DNA from: an uncultured Gammaproteobacteria bacterium
GTDB taxonomy: Bacteria; Pseudomonadota; Gammaproteobacteria; Eutrophobiales; Eutrophobiaceae
Assembly (NCBI GenBank): GCA_943788815.1
Contig: CALSRS010000002.1
Span: forward strand, 509,766-573,765
Length of the DNA stretch: 64,000 nucleotides
Reading direction: 5' to 3'
Under the pieces are notes generated by a model. It saw nothing but the letters and a program-made list of their open reading frames with translations. It was not told where the DNA came from and ran no database searches. Within the stretch, counting starts at the first letter, position 1, and each line of letters opens with the position of its first letter. The position numbers were made by a program, and so were the translations under genes. This document shows positions 37,616 to 48,437 of this stretch, piece after piece.

Positions 37616-37652
37616 TTCGCCACAGAGGGCACAGAGGACACAGAGAATTATC
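37616..37652. repeat. CACAGAGG-type short tandem repeat before aroC
   Basis: CCACAGAGGGCACAGAGGACACAGAGAATT has three imperfect copies of CACAGAGG(A/G). It sits about 20 bases upstream of the aroC start on the minus strand. Simple repeats of this wording are common in bacterial intergenic DNA and may vary in copy number. Confidence 0.5.
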
Positions 37653-37735
37653 TTCCAAAAAATAAAAAAAAATTATATGGATATGATTACCGAAAAAAGA
37701 TTAAGTGTTATCGTGTTTCGCAGACGTCACTATAG

Positions 37736-38623
37736 CTAATTGTGCATATCTTCCTTGTATAGTAGGAACACACCCTCACCGCCCCGCTCAAACTCCAGCC
37801 AGGTGAAGGGCATATCAGGAAATGCTTCCTCCAAAGCACCTTGGGCGTTACCAACCTCAACAATCAGAACGCCTTTATCATTCAAGTAGTGATGGGACTC
37901 ATGAATGATAATACTGACTATATCCAACCCATTTTCACCCGCTGCGAGACCTGAGGCAGGTTCATGACGATACTCTTTGGGTAATTGCTCCATCTGCGCC
38001 AAGTCTACATAGGGTGGATTAGCAATTATTAAATCATATTTCTTCCCCTGGAGGTTTTCGAATATATCTGACTGAATCAGATTGACTCTTTTTAATAATT
38101 GATTCTGCTCAACGTTTATCCTTGCCACATCCAGTGCTGGCCTGCTGATATCTATGGCATCGACATCTGCATATGGAAATGCAATGGATGCTGCTATAGC
38201 AATACAAGCGCTGCCTGTACCAATATCCAGTATCCGCGTTATTTGATCATCTTGTGATATCCATGGACTGAAATTTTCTTCGATCAGTTCTGCAATTGGC
38301 GAGCGAGGTATTAATACCCTCTCATCCACATAAAATGGCATGCCACAAAACCAGGCTTTATTGACAAGATAGGCAACCGGAAGCCTTTCAGAAATTCTAC
38401 GGTTTGCAAAATGCTCAATCTTATTTTGCTTTTCAGCATCGACAACTTCGTTTAATTTTTCATCTTCTACATCAAATGGTAAATTTAGCAGAGAAAAGAC
38501 TAGGTATACTGCCTCATCAAACGCATTGTCCGTGCCATGCCCATAGTACAAGTTGGCACTATCAAATTTAAAACTAAGTTCGTTTATTAATTCACGAACT
38601 GTCTTTTGGTTATTATTTGACAA
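37736..38623 (-). CDS. prmB: Ribosomal protein L3 N5-glutamine methyltransferase PrmB
   Basis: Methylates a glutamine of ribosomal protein L3. 295 residues with the HemK-family signature: RVLIPRSPIAELIEENF, SAM motif RILDIGTGSACIAIA near residue 140, and the catalytic NPPYVD near residue 205. The N-terminal helical domain (about 1-75) and the aroC neighbour favour PrmB over PrmC. About 140 bases separate it from aroC. Confidence 0.93.
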   Translation of the reverse strand: MSNNNQKTVRELINELSFKFDSANLYYGHGTDNAFDEAVYLVFSLLNLPFDVEDEKLNEVVDAEKQNKIEHFANRRISERLPVAYLVNKAWFCGMPFYVDERVLIPRSPIAELIEENFSPWISQDDQITRILDIGTGSACIAIAASIAFPYADVDAIDISRPALDVARINVEQNQLLKRVNLIQSDIFENLQGKKYDLIIANPPYVDLAQMEQLPKEYRHEPASGLAAGENGLDIVSIIIHESHHYLNDKGVLIVEVGNAQGALEEAFPDMPFTWLEFERGGEGVFLLYKEDMHN

Positions 38624-38710
38624 TAGAATAGATATTGAGAAATTTCAGTTGAGAACTAAGTGGTAATATTGACCACCTTTTACTCTTTTTCCTTAACTCC
38701 TCACTCCTCA

Positions 38711-40339
38711 CTATAAAGGCTGATACCCAGGTATACTCGAAGGGTCTACTACTTCTACCTGTTGTTCAGGAGAAAGATGTTCCTTTGCGTACTTCATGTA
38801 AATTTTTTCGTGCATAAATACATCAAACAAGTCTGGGTCAACATGACCATCCTGCTTCATCCTGCCCAGTATCGATAAGGATTGCGATAAACTCATTGCT
38901 TTTTTATAAGGTCTATCACTCGCTGTTAATGCCTCGAAAACATCGGCTATCGCTACCATCCTTGCCGGTAAAGACATTTCTTGTTTTGTCAGGCCATTTG
39001 GATAACCAGTACCATCCATCTTTTCATGATGACATCCAGCAAATTCCGGCACACGTTGAAGGTGCTTGGGGTATGGAAGTGATTCCAGCATCTTGATGGT
39101 CACATTAACATGATTATTTATGATCTCTCTTTCCCTTAAGGTCAAGGTACCACGTCCGATTTGTAGATTTTGAATCTCTTCCTCAGTCAATAATGGGAGT
39201 TCTTCAGAATTTAATTGCAATGTATATGAACCAATTTTATTAATTCGGGAAATCTGTTCATCTGTTATCTGTTCCCCACCAGTATTACAATGCTTGATAT
39301 ACTCCCTGTCTTCTTCTAACTGTGTCAATTTATCTTGCAGTTCTTTATCTTCGCGCCAGTTAAACTCCTGGCTCTCGGAGGATACTGATAACTTACTCAT
39401 TAGTGCACTAACAATTGCATCTCTTTTGATAATTTCAAATCTGGCATCCACTAAATGTATGCGGTCAAATATAGTTTCAAGCTTAGTCCCTTTATCAACA
39501 ACATATTCGGGAGTAGTAATTTTTCCGCAATCATGTAACCAGGCAGCGACTTCAAGTTCGTATTTTTCTTCATCAGTCATAATAAATGACTGCAGAGGTC
39601 CCTTATTAATGTTACATGCGGCATCAGCAAGCATATTTGTAATAACAGGAACACGCCTACAGTGACCTGCCGTATATGGTGACTTTTCATCGATTGCCCC
39701 GGCAATTAGCTGAATAAATGAATCAAATAATTTTTTCTGGGCATCAATCAGATTTCGATTTGTGATGGTTACAGCTGCCTGTGATGACAATGACTCTACC
39801 AATTGTTGATCCAGATCAGAAAAGATGGTGACATCACCAGTATCGGGATCGATAGCATTAATAAGCTGCAACACCCCAATCAGATTATTTTCATGATTGG
39901 TCATTGGCACTGTCAGAAATGATTGAGAACGATAACCTGTGCTTTTGTCAAAATTACGGGTACCTGAAAAATCAAATTCCTTGTTTTTATATGCATCCTT
40001 TATGTTGTAGGTTTCGTTTGTCAACGCGGACCTTACGACAACCATATTGTCTTTAGGATTACCCTGCTCATCGTAAAGAGAAATTGGTTGAAAATCGATC
40101 GGCTTACCACTGGTGCCTCCCATATGGATCCCAAGTGACTCTGTCCTAATGATTTCGAAATGCAGTGTACGATCTTCTGAATAAATATATAGACTGCCGC
40201 CATCCGCATTTGTTAGCTCCTTGGCCTTGAGAAGAATCATTTCAAGTAATCGAGAATGATTTTTTTCGGCCGACAGTGCAATGCCGATATCAGTAATTTC
40301 TTTTAATAGTTGTGAGAAATCTATCTTGCTTATGGTCAT
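38711..40339 (-). CDS. GAF and HD-GYP cyclic-di-GMP phosphodiesterase
   Basis: 542-residue cytoplasmic signalling protein. A GAF sensor covers about residues 30-195 (NADGGSLYIY, RSQSFLTVPM, NLIGVLQLINA). The C-terminal HD-GYP domain has the HD pair at 269-270 (WLHDCGKI) and GYP at 445-447 (HHEKMDGTGYPNGL), so the metal site looks complete. Between them, about residues 300-395 form an insertion rich in charged residues that is not part of the canonical domain. It would hydrolyse c-di-GMP in response to an unknown GAF ligand. It stands alone between prmB and htpG. Confidence 0.9.
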   Translation of the reverse strand: MTISKIDFSQLLKEITDIGIALSAEKNHSRLLEMILLKAKELTNADGGSLYIYSEDRTLHFEIIRTESLGIHMGGTSGKPIDFQPISLYDEQGNPKDNMVVVRSALTNETYNIKDAYKNKEFDFSGTRNFDKSTGYRSQSFLTVPMTNHENNLIGVLQLINAIDPDTGDVTIFSDLDQQLVESLSSQAAVTITNRNLIDAQKKLFDSFIQLIAGAIDEKSPYTAGHCRRVPVITNMLADAACNINKGPLQSFIMTDEEKYELEVAAWLHDCGKITTPEYVVDKGTKLETIFDRIHLVDARFEIIKRDAIVSALMSKLSVSSESQEFNWREDKELQDKLTQLEEDREYIKHCNTGGEQITDEQISRINKIGSYTLQLNSEELPLLTEEEIQNLQIGRGTLTLREREIINNHVNVTIKMLESLPYPKHLQRVPEFAGCHHEKMDGTGYPNGLTKQEMSLPARMVAIADVFEALTASDRPYKKAMSLSQSLSILGRMKQDGHVDPDLFDVFMHEKIYMKYAKEHLSPEQQVEVVDPSSIPGYQPL

Positions 40340-40418
40340 AGGGAAGAATAAGAATTTCGAACTGATACATTTTTCATTTTAGACTATTTAACAGCCGGAA
40401 ATATAGTTATTTTATCGG

Positions 40419-42314
40419 TTAATCCTGTTTTTCGCCCATCTCCATAAAAATAGCATTTAACCTCTTCACAAATCCAGCCGGGTCATCAAGTTTTCCACCT
40501 TCACTTAATAAGGCCTGGTCAAATAGCATATGAGACCAATCCTCAATCTGTTTATCTTCCATTTTTTCTTCTAGCATCATTACCAATGGGTGGGTTGGAT
40601 TTATTTCCAAAATTGGTTTCATATCTGGTAATTCTTGACCTGATGCCTGAAGAATTTGCTGCAGATGTCTTCCCATATCATGCATTTCAGATACCAGACA
40701 TGCAGGCGAAGTCGTCAAGCGGCGTGTAATTCTTACCTCCTTAACCTTCTCTCCCAGGGCGTCCTGGATCTTTTTTGCGAGATCATTTTGAGACTTATCA
40801 TCATTCTCTTTATTTTCAGTATCGGCTTCACCAGACTCTAAACCATCAATATCCAATTCACCTTTCATTATTGACCTGAGAGACTTACCATCGAATTCAT
40901 GTAAATGCGTTGTTACCCATTCATCAATGGGATCCGTTAATAACAGTACTTCTATCCCCTTTTCACTAAATATTTCCAGATGCGGACTATTCCTGGCAGT
41001 TGTCAGATTTTCAGCTGTCAAAAAATAAATCTCTTTCTGTCCTTCTTTCATGCGGGAAATGTAATCCGAAAGAGAAACTGATTGATCATCTGTATGCTCA
41101 TGTGTAGATGAAAACCTGAAAAGCCTAGCGAGATCTTCCTTTTTGTCCGGAGCTTCTTCTACAATTCCTTCTTTTATTGCTTTACCGAATTCATCCCAGA
41201 ATTTCTTGTACTTCTCTGGCTCCTTGTCTGCCATGTTTGATAACAAATCTAATATTTTCTTTGTGATACCTGCACGAATTGAGTCTATTGTTTTATTCTG
41301 TTGAAGAATCTCTCGGGAGATATTCAATGGCAAATCATTTGTATCTACAATACCTCTCACAAACCTGAGAAATGGTGGCAATAGTTGTTCTGCATCATCC
41401 ATAATAAAAACTTTTCTAACATAAAGTTTTACGCCGTGACGATTGTCACGGTCCCATAGATCAAACTGTGCCCTGGATGGGATATAAAGCAAACTGGTAT
41501 ATTCTAGTTTACCTTCCACCCTGGAATGCACACGTGCAAGCGGATCTTCAAAATCATGACCAACGTGTTTATAGAATTCGTTATACTCGTCCTCAGTAAT
41601 ATCTTTTTTGTTACGTGTCCATAAGGCCTTGGCGCTATTTACAGTCTCATCACCTTTTTCATCTCCCTCCTTGGGCATCAAGACTGGAATAGAAATATGA
41701 TCTGAATATTTTTTAATTATCGACCGTAGCCTGAAACCATCCAAAAACTCATCAACATCATCTCGAAGATGCAGGATTACCTTTGTCCCACGGGGGGGTC
41801 TGTCAACTTTTTCAATGGTATAATCGTTCTGTCCAGTTGAAATCCACCTAACTCCGTCTGCTCTACTGGCACCAGCGCGTCTTGAGACTACCTCAACCTT
41901 TTCTGCAACAATAAATGATGAATAAAATCCGACGCCAAATTGACCAATTAAACTGGAATCTTTGGTCTGGTCTCCTGTTAATTTTTCAAAAAACTGTTTA
42001 GTACCAGATTTAGCGATCGTGCCAAGGTTCTCAATAATTTCATCTCTGGACATACCAATTCCATTATCGATAACTGATATAGTTTTCTGCTCCTTATTAA
42101 ATTCAACTCGAATGTTAAGATCTGGTTGCTCTTCAAACAGCTTGTCATCTTTAAGGGCTTCGAACCTTAACTTATCAGCTGCATCTGAAGCATTAGAAAT
42201 AAGCTCCCTTAGGAAAATTTCCTTATTGCTGTATAACGAATGGACCATGAGGTGTAGAAGTTGCTGTACCTCAGTCTGAAATCCTAATGTTTCCTTGCTT
42301 GTTTCCGCACTCAT
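40419..42314 (-). CDS. htpG: Chaperone HtpG (Hsp90)
   Basis: ATP-dependent Hsp90 chaperone, 631 residues, normal length. The GHKL ATP-binding motifs are intact: ISNASDAADKLRF, VIDNGIGMSRDE, GTIAKSGTK, and IGQFGVGFYSSFIVAEKV. The middle-domain loop NLPLNISREILQQNK is present, and the C-terminal dimerisation domain starts near residue 510 after an acidic linker. AAGGA lies 7 bases before the ATG, and a heat-shock-type promoter lies 35 bases upstream. Confidence 0.97.
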   Translation of the reverse strand: MSAETSKETLGFQTEVQQLLHLMVHSLYSNKEIFLRELISNASDAADKLRFEALKDDKLFEEQPDLNIRVEFNKEQKTISVIDNGIGMSRDEIIENLGTIAKSGTKQFFEKLTGDQTKDSSLIGQFGVGFYSSFIVAEKVEVVSRRAGASRADGVRWISTGQNDYTIEKVDRPPRGTKVILHLRDDVDEFLDGFRLRSIIKKYSDHISIPVLMPKEGDEKGDETVNSAKALWTRNKKDITEDEYNEFYKHVGHDFEDPLARVHSRVEGKLEYTSLLYIPSRAQFDLWDRDNRHGVKLYVRKVFIMDDAEQLLPPFLRFVRGIVDTNDLPLNISREILQQNKTIDSIRAGITKKILDLLSNMADKEPEKYKKFWDEFGKAIKEGIVEEAPDKKEDLARLFRFSSTHEHTDDQSVSLSDYISRMKEGQKEIYFLTAENLTTARNSPHLEIFSEKGIEVLLLTDPIDEWVTTHLHEFDGKSLRSIMKGELDIDGLESGEADTENKENDDKSQNDLAKKIQDALGEKVKEVRITRRLTTSPACLVSEMHDMGRHLQQILQASGQELPDMKPILEINPTHPLVMMLEEKMEDKQIEDWSHMLFDQALLSEGGKLDDPAGFVKRLNAIFMEMGEKQD

Positions 42315-42348
42315 GTAATATTCCTTTGATCTATTTTCTTTGAAACTA

Positions 42349-42379
42349 AAATGTGGTGGTTAATTGGTTGTTTTTCAAG
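42349..42379 (-). promoter_or_regulatory. Probable sigma-32 (heat-shock) promoter of htpG
   Basis: On the minus strand CTTGAAA (42373-42379), a 16-base spacer, then CCACATTT (42349-42356). The -35 matches the sigma-32 consensus exactly and the -10 differs from CCCCATNT at one base. The promoter ends 35 bases before the htpG ATG. Spacing is at the long end of the reported range. Confidence 0.55.
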
Positions 42380-42506
42380 TGCCTGATTAATAAGCTATGC
42401 CTTAAAATCCGGCTCATAGTCTAAAGCCTGTTGGGTTTATTTCCAAAAATACTGTAAATGAAGGATATAATCCTGCTTAGTTTAAATATCACCAGGGTTA
42501 GAACGT

Positions 42507-42956
42507 ATGAAAAAAAATTTATCTCTCATGGTGCTTTGCCTGTTATCTGCATGTGCGACTACAAATCAAACCGGACCTGAGTCTGCTACAAGCATTGCCG
42601 ATTCCCTGGCAATTGCCACCATGGCACATAACGCCTATTCCCGTTCAGACTGGGAAGAAAGTGAACGTTTGTATGTGAAGCTGGTTGAAGTGTCACCAGA
42701 TAATCCACTCTTCTGGTACAGGCTGGGTAATATATACACATCCATGAACAGGATAAATGCGGCTATAATTGCCTACAGTCAATCACTCAAATCGGACCCT
42801 ACTAATCCCAATGTCTGGTTTAATCTGGGCATGATGCAGCTAAAACAATCAACATATACATTCAATCAAATGCAAGCTCAAGAATTGCCGGAAAGCCCTT
42901 TGAATGAAAGGGCAGAAGAAATTTTAGAGGGAATCCTGAAGCTTTTAAATAAATAA
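42507..42956 (+). CDS. TPR lipoprotein
   Basis: 149 residues. The signal peptide ends in the lipobox LLSAC (Cys16 region, SACATTNQ). Two or three TPR units follow: AHNAYSRSDWEESERLYVKL, PLFWYRLGNIYTSMNRINAA and PNVWFNLGMMQLKQ. It probably sits at the outer membrane as a scaffold. Divergent from htpG and 110 bases before mutS; the pairing with mutS has no obvious meaning. Confidence 0.82.
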   Translation: MKKNLSLMVLCLLSACATTNQTGPESATSIADSLAIATMAHNAYSRSDWEESERLYVKLVEVSPDNPLFWYRLGNIYTSMNRINAAIIAYSQSLKSDPTNPNVWFNLGMMQLKQSTYTFNQMQAQELPESPLNERAEEILEGILKLLNK

Positions 42957-43067
42957 TTTTACAATCAGATTTCATATTTAACATTAGTTCTATTTTGTGC
43001 CATTTTTATAAGCTACAAATAAAGATTCTCGATAGCGAATACATCAATTTCAAGCTATGATTATGCT

Positions 43068-45626
43068 ATGCAAACCAGTGAGAACTCCCTTCACAAGCAT
43101 ACCCCCGTAATCCAGCAATATCTTGGATTCAAATATCATCATCCTGATAAATTGCTTTTCTTCAGAATGGGTGATTTTTACGAATTATTTTTTGAAGATG
43201 CCAAGAAAGCTGCCAGATTGCTCGATATTACCCTAACGAAACGTGGACAATCGGCTGGAGATCCTATTCCTATGGCAGGTGTTCCTTATCATGCCGTAGA
43301 AAATTACCTCGCCAAGCTGATAAAACAGGGGGAATCAGTCGTAATATGCGAACAAATTGGTGACCCTGCACAATCTAAAGGTCCGGTAGAACGTAAAATC
43401 ACCAGGATTATTACGCCCGGGACTGCGACCGATGATGCACTACTGGAAAAATCACAGGAGTGCTTACTGGCTACAATATATAAAGGCATCAACGGTTTCG
43501 GAATTGCATCGCTCGATTTAAGTAGTGGCCAATTACGAGTCATTGAAGTCTTGGAAATGCCAGATGTAATAAGAGAACTAATCCGTATTAAACCTTCGGA
43601 GATTCTGGTTTGTGAAAGCGATGAGGATCTTTATGAAAAAGATCTAATCAACTGCCGAATTACCGCTAGATCAAATGATTTTTTCAACATCAGTTCCTCG
43701 CGAGAAATCATAAAAAAACAATATTCATTACCCACACTTAAGGGCCAGGATTTTGAACATATGCATAGTGCAATTTGTGCTGTGGGTGCTGCGCTATATT
43801 ACGCGAGGGAAACTCAATGTCAGGATCTGCACCATATCAGACCAGTAAAAGTAGAACACCTGTCAGAATGGATATTACTCGACAGTGTTAGCCAAAGAAA
43901 CCTGGAGTTAGTTGAAGATGTTTCAGGGAAAAAACAAAATAGCCTGCTAAATATTCTTGACTCTACCAGATGTGCAATGGGTAGCAGACTGCTAAGACGC
44001 TGGTTGATTCAACCGGTACGAAACCAGGAAATTTTAAAACTACGTCATGATGCGGTCTATCAGTTTCTGGATTCAAAAAAGTATATTGATATTAGAACAA
44101 TTTTATCTGAGACATGTGACATAGACCGTACTATTTCCCGAGTTTCTCTAGGTTCTGCTCGCCCAAGAGATCTGGTGCAATTACGTTCTACACTGGAGCT
44201 ACTTCCAGATATTAAAAACTGTTTGAAGCAACTTGACAGCCCACGGTTATCAACACTTGCCCAAAAGATTGACTTATTACCGGAGTTACTCACCTTTCTT
44301 AACAAAGCGTTAATTGATACACCACCCCAGACTATTCGCGATGGAGGGGTAATTGCTGATGGATTCGACCATGAACTAGATGAACTAAGAAGTCTCAGTA
44401 ATGATGCAAGTGAATTCCTTCATGCTCTTGAAGTAAAAGAAAAAGAACGGACTGGAATTACTACTTTGAAAGTCGGTTTCAATCGGGTTCATGGTTATTA
44501 TATTGAAGTCAGCAGAATGAACACCAGGGATATCCCACCAGAATATCATCGAAGACAAACCTTAAAATCAACAGAGAGGTTTATTACTGAGGAACTCAAA
44601 ATATTCGAAGACAAGATATTAAGTGCAAGAGAGAAATCCCTGGCTAGAGAGAAATATCTTTATAACGAAGTCCTGACCCGCATTAATCAGGAGCTTATTC
44701 CTATTCAGAATATTGCTACGGCCATAGCAGAAGTGGACGTGCTATCTACATTTGCAGAAAGAGCCGATATAAATAATTATTCCAGGCCACAATTCACAGC
44801 TACGCCTGGAATCACAATACTCAACGGCCGACATCCTGTGGTTGAACAAATTCAATTCCACCCATTTATTGCTAACGATATTAAAATGGATGAGGACCGT
44901 AAAATGTTATTAATTACTGGTCCAAATATGGGTGGAAAATCAACTTATATGCGCCAGACTGCATTAATGGTTGTGATGGCACATATTGGAAGTTTTATAT
45001 CTGCAGACTCTGCAACCATAGGTCCAGTAGACAGGATATTTACTCGAATAGGAGCAAGCGATAATTTGGCAGGTGGTCAGTCCACATTTATGGTAGAAAT
45101 GGTGGAAACAGCCAATATTTTAAATAATGCTACCGAAAACAGCCTTGTACTACTCGATGAGGTTGGAAGAGGTACTAGCACCTATGATGGATTAGCTCTT
45201 GCCTGGGCGTGTGCTCGTTTTTTAAATACAAATATTGAGCCATACTGTCTGTTCGCAACACATTATTTTGAACTAACCGATCTTGCAGAAGAAATAGACA
45301 CTATTGTTAATTTACATTTTGATGCAATAGAACATGATGAGAAAATTGTGTTCCTTCATCGGGTTAAAGAAGGGCCAGCCAGCCGAAGTTATGGTCTGCA
45401 GGTTGCCCAACTAGCTGGAATCCCACTAGATGTCATAAAATCTGCAAAAATGAGGTTAAATGACATAGAACAAAACCAGCCCAATCAAAAACATTTAATA
45501 CCGCAAAAAGATATGTTTATTAAGGAAAATCCCAGTATCCAGAAGTTAAAAGACATGGATCTCGACTCCTTATCACCTAAACAAGCACTGGATTTTTTAT
45601 ATCAACTTAAAAATCTGGTGGATTAA
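43068..45626 (+). CDS. mutS: DNA mismatch repair protein MutS
   Basis: Recognises mismatches and small loops and recruits MutL. 852 residues (E. coli 853). The mismatch-contacting Phe-x-Glu is in [13 protein letters not shown] near residue 36. The ATPase has Walker [14 protein letters not shown] near residue 625, the signature [20 protein letters not shown] and the [11 protein letters not shown] motif. The final residues resemble the tetramerisation tail ([14 protein letters not shown]). It is followed by a 7Fe ferredoxin gene, as in Pseudomonas and Azotobacter. Confidence 0.97.
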   Translation: MQTSENSLHKHTPVIQQYLGFKYHHPDKLLFFRMGDFYELFFEDAKKAARLLDITLTKRGQSAGDPIPMAGVPYHAVENYLAKLIKQGESVVICEQIGDPAQSKGPVERKITRIITPGTATDDALLEKSQECLLATIYKGINGFGIASLDLSSGQLRVIEVLEMPDVIRELIRIKPSEILVCESDEDLYEKDLINCRITARSNDFFNISSSREIIKKQYSLPTLKGQDFEHMHSAICAVGAALYYARETQCQDLHHIRPVKVEHLSEWILLDSVSQRNLELVEDVSGKKQNSLLNILDSTRCAMGSRLLRRWLIQPVRNQEILKLRHDAVYQFLDSKKYIDIRTILSETCDIDRTISRVSLGSARPRDLVQLRSTLELLPDIKNCLKQLDSPRLSTLAQKIDLLPELLTFLNKALIDTPPQTIRDGGVIADGFDHELDELRSLSNDASEFLHALEVKEKERTGITTLKVGFNRVHGYYIEVSRMNTRDIPPEYHRRQTLKSTERFITEELKIFEDKILSAREKSLAREKYLYNEVLTRINQELIPIQNIATAIAEVDVLSTFAERADINNYSRPQFTATPGITILNGRHPVVEQIQFHPFIANDIKMDEDRKMLLITGPNMGGKSTYMRQTALMVVMAHIGSFISADSATIGPVDRIFTRIGASDNLAGGQSTFMVEMVETANILNNATENSLVLLDEVGRGTSTYDGLALAWACARFLNTNIEPYCLFATHYFELTDLAEEIDTIVNLHFDAIEHDEKIVFLHRVKEGPASRSYGLQVAQLAGIPLDVIKSAKMRLNDIEQNQPNQKHLIPQKDMFIKENPSIQKLKDMDLDSLSPKQALDFLYQLKNLVD

Positions 45627-45732
45627 AACATTTTTACATAATTTTTTTTATATCTTCATAGTAAAATAACAAGCTCTGGAAAATTCCAGTAAATTTTTCA
45701 CCTGGTAAAAATATATTTAGAGGAAATTAAAG

Positions 45733-46056
45733 ATGCCATTTATTGTTACTGAGTCATGCATCAAATGTAAATACACGGATTGTGTGGAAGTGTGTCCTGT
45801 TGACTGCTTCCATGAAGGCCCAAATATGCTAGTCATCGATCCAGATGAATGTATTGATTGCACCCTATGTGAACCGGAATGTCCGGTTGACGCTATAGTA
45901 TCCGAAGATGATGTTATCGAATCCCATCAGGATTTTATTACATTAAATGCTGAGCTTTCAAAAATCTGGCCAGTCATCAATGAGAGAAAAGATGCGCCAG
46001 ATGATGCAGATGAATGGAAAGAAGTAAAAAGTAAAATCGATTACCTGGAGCGTTAA
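45733..46056 (+). CDS. fdxA: 7Fe-8S ferredoxin FdxA
   Basis: Small electron carrier of 107 residues. The first cluster region is [18 protein letters not shown], binding [3Fe-4S] and part of [4Fe-4S], and the second is [16 protein letters not shown]. The C-terminal extension (residues 60-107) matches the Azotobacter ferredoxin I type. AGAGGAAA precedes the ATG. Conserved mutS-fdxA order suggests a housekeeping redox role; its partner is unknown. Confidence 0.95.
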   Translation: MPFIVTESCIKCKYTDCVEVCPVDCFHEGPNMLVIDPDECIDCTLCEPECPVDAIVSEDDVIESHQDFITLNAELSKIWPVINERKDAPDDADEWKEVKSKIDYLER

Positions 46057-46135
46057 TCAAATACAAATAATATTCGTGTCAGACATTATTATCTTTGCTC
46101 GCACACGAACTGGAATAAATTATTCCATTTCTAAA

Positions 46136-46582
46136 ATGGAATATGTTTTTTGTATATTTCTAGTCTTTTTTAGTCATCAGGCATCATTAATGGCAGACAT
46201 TTATAAATGGGTAGATGAAAATGGCCGTATTCATTACGGCGACAAACCAGGCAACGATACTTCACAAAAATTAAACATTAATGAAAATCAGACAACGAGA
46301 GATGCAGATTTAATACGGGAATCCCAACGAAAAACGTTACTTGATGTCCTGAGCGAAGAAAGACAAAAGAAAAAAAGAGAACAAGAAAAATCAGCCCAAC
46401 AAAGTAAAGATTATAAAATTAAATGCGACCTGGCACGGAAATATTTATCTTCTATCCAAAGTTCAAATTACCTGATGGAAGAAACAGCTGATCCATATAA
46501 TCCCAAAATCTTATCCGCTGTCGAACACCAGGCAGTTACGGATAAAGCCCAAAATGATGTCAATCACTGGTGTACTGGATAA
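46136..46582 (+). CDS. Exported DUF4124 protein
   Basis: 148 residues from the ATG at 46136, which gives a signal peptide (MEYVFCIFLVFFSHQASLMA) directly before the DUF4124 core DIYKWVDENGRIHYGDKP. A GTG at 46076 would add 20 polar residues before the signal. A charged coiled-coil-like segment (KTLLDVLSEERQKKKREQEK) follows, with two cysteines in the tail. DUF4124 proteins are periplasmic and common in gamma- and betaproteobacteria; their role is unknown. Confidence 0.82.
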   Translation: MEYVFCIFLVFFSHQASLMADIYKWVDENGRIHYGDKPGNDTSQKLNINENQTTRDADLIRESQRKTLLDVLSEERQKKKREQEKSAQQSKDYKIKCDLARKYLSSIQSSNYLMEETADPYNPKILSAVEHQAVTDKAQNDVNHWCTG

Positions 46583-46835
46583 CCAACATATCTATGTGTA
46601 CTAAATGTGCTTATGTTTACGCAAGGATTCCATAGACAATTCTAATAAAATCAGGATATTATGTGCGATATCATGTGTAAATTAATTAATAAATTCTGAT
46701 GAGAATCATAGCTATATTGTTGAAATTTCTGATTTACGATTATAAACATGAGCATTTAATTTATAAAAAACAATAAGTTATAATAAATCTCAGCTAAATT
46801 CAGACAATTAAACCACTAAATATGATTGGCACGTA

Positions 46836-47666
46836 ATGGATCTGTTAGACAAAATTCAAATTGTGAATGTATCAGATGTTGGGAAACGTCGACCTCATAA
46901 TGAAGACAGCACCTTAAGTGACGCCCAAGAAGGACTGGTTATTCTTGCTGATGGAATGGGTGGATATAAAGCAGGGGAAGTCGCCAGCGCGATTGCAGTT
47001 TCATCTATACACCATGAGATATTAAGTGGTCTAGCCAAGATTCATCGAGGCAAAATCGACGAAAATTCCGGTTTAAGTCTGGAATCTGAAGTCATAAAAA
47101 ATGCAATAATTCTCGTCAATTCAGAGATATACAATACTGCACAAACTGATGAGGCGTGTCAGGGCATGGGGACAACTATTATCGTTGTTCTGTTTCATGA
47201 TAATAAATGCACAATAGGACATGTTGGAGATTCAAGAGTTTATCGGAAAAGAGGTGAGTCTTTTGCGCAAATAACAAAAGATCACTCACTAATTCAAGAA
47301 CTTATAGATAGGGGACTATATTCACCCGAGGAAGCTGTCAAACATGCGCCCAAAAACCTCGTGACACGGGCCATGGGTATAGACAGTCAGGTAGAGGTTG
47401 ATATAGGTGAGGAAAATGTCCAGGCAGGCGATATTTATATGCTGTGTTCCGATGGATTAAATGATATGGTAGTGGATGAGGAAATTCACTTAACCCTAAG
47501 AAAATATAGTGCTAATCTAGTACAAGCTGGCAATGAATTAGTGCGGTTAGCGAACAGTAAAGGGGGGAAGGATAATATATCCATCATCCTTGTGAGGATT
47601 CTTGAAGAATTTTCGAGCTCTAACGAGAGCATAATAAAAAAACTAAAAAGTCGTTTCTTTCAATAA
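46836..47666 (+). CDS. PP2C-type serine/threonine phosphatase
   Basis: 276 residues of the bacterial Stp1/PppA type. Metal motifs: RRPHNEDS near residue 19, VILADGMGGYKAGEVAS near 33, IGHVGDSRVYR near 126, and the final MLCSDGLNDMV and KGGKDNISIILV. It dephosphorylates Ser/Thr on protein substrates. The gene 25 bases downstream encodes an FHA protein that would read phosphothreonine, so the two form a phosphorylation-response pair. No Ser/Thr kinase is in the window. Confidence 0.93.
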   Translation: MDLLDKIQIVNVSDVGKRRPHNEDSTLSDAQEGLVILADGMGGYKAGEVASAIAVSSIHHEILSGLAKIHRGKIDENSGLSLESEVIKNAIILVNSEIYNTAQTDEACQGMGTTIIVVLFHDNKCTIGHVGDSRVYRKRGESFAQITKDHSLIQELIDRGLYSPEEAVKHAPKNLVTRAMGIDSQVEVDIGEENVQAGDIYMLCSDGLNDMVVDEEIHLTLRKYSANLVQAGNELVRLANSKGGKDNISIILVRILEEFSSSNESIIKKLKSRFFQ

Positions 47667-47690
47667 AATGTCAGGGGACAGGACATAAGC

Positions 47691-48416
47691 ATGGCTAAGT
47701 TAGTTCTAAGCTTAAATGGCGTCGTACAAGGCGAATATGAGCTCAATCAAGAGCGTGTAACGATTGGGCGAAAAGCCGAAAATGAGATTCCTATAGATAA
47801 TCTCGCCGTTAGTGGCAAACATGCCCTACTAATCACGATCCTGGATGATTCATTCCTGGAAGATCTTGGTAGTACCAACGGTACGTACGTAAACGGAAAA
47901 TTGATTAAAAAACACGCCCTTAAAAATGGCGATGTCATTGCAATCGGCAAACATGAGCTGAAATATGTGAATGATGCTGCCGGAGACGATGATGATGAGG
48001 ATGAGTTTGAAAAGACCATGATCATCAAGCCTGGCTCTGCCAGTGCAGCGGTTGCCGCTGCCAAAGCAGCAGAAAAGGCCGGAGCAGCAGCAGAACCAGT
48101 AAGACCAGCGGCGGCAGGTGCCCCTGCAGGTGGTGGGATGCCACTGGGTAGATTAACCGTTCTTAATGGTCCTATTGCAGGAAAAGAACTGGAGCTGACA
48201 AAAGCACTTATTACTCTTGGTAAACCAGGAACTCAGGTTGCGGTGATATCCAGACGACCTCAGGGATACTTTCTGACCCATATTGAAAGTGATGGTGATG
48301 GTAAGCGCTATCCAACAGTTAATGGAGAACCCATAGGCCCCAAGGCATATCAACTGAAAGACGGTGATTTGATAGAGCTGGCAGGTATTAAGATGGAGTT
48401 CAGCATATCTAACTAA
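47691..48416 (+). CDS. FHA-domain protein (two FHA domains)
   Basis: 241 residues. FHA1 (about 22-90) is complete: VTIGRKAENEIPIDN, LAVSGKHALLI and LGSTNGTYVNGKLIKK, with the phosphothreonine-binding Arg, Ser-x-x-His and Asn-Gly. A linker of about 55 residues is acidic then Ala/Pro/Gly-rich (AAVAAAKAAEKAGAAAEP). FHA2 (about 155-241) is divergent: ALITLGKPGTQVAVISRRP lacks the usual Gly-Arg and Ser-His. Tandem FHA proteins are found beside PP2C phosphatases in secretion and signalling clusters. A terminator follows 22 bases after the stop. Confidence 0.9.
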   Translation: MAKLVLSLNGVVQGEYELNQERVTIGRKAENEIPIDNLAVSGKHALLITILDDSFLEDLGSTNGTYVNGKLIKKHALKNGDVIAIGKHELKYVNDAAGDDDDEDEFEKTMIIKPGSASAAVAAAKAAEKAGAAAEPVRPAAAGAPAGGGMPLGRLTVLNGPIAGKELELTKALITLGKPGTQVAVISRRPQGYFLTHIESDGDGKRYPTVNGEPIGPKAYQLKDGDLIELAGIKMEFSISN

Positions 48417-48437
48417 TCCAACTTTATAGATTACAAA

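Noticed and set aside
37616..37652. CACAGAGG repeat as a CRISPR array
   Set aside because: Units are eight to nine bases with no spacers.
46583..46835. Possible small gene or RNA in the gap before the PP2C gene
   Set aside because: The gap is AT-rich with stops in all frames and no stable hairpin; I see nothing to annotate.
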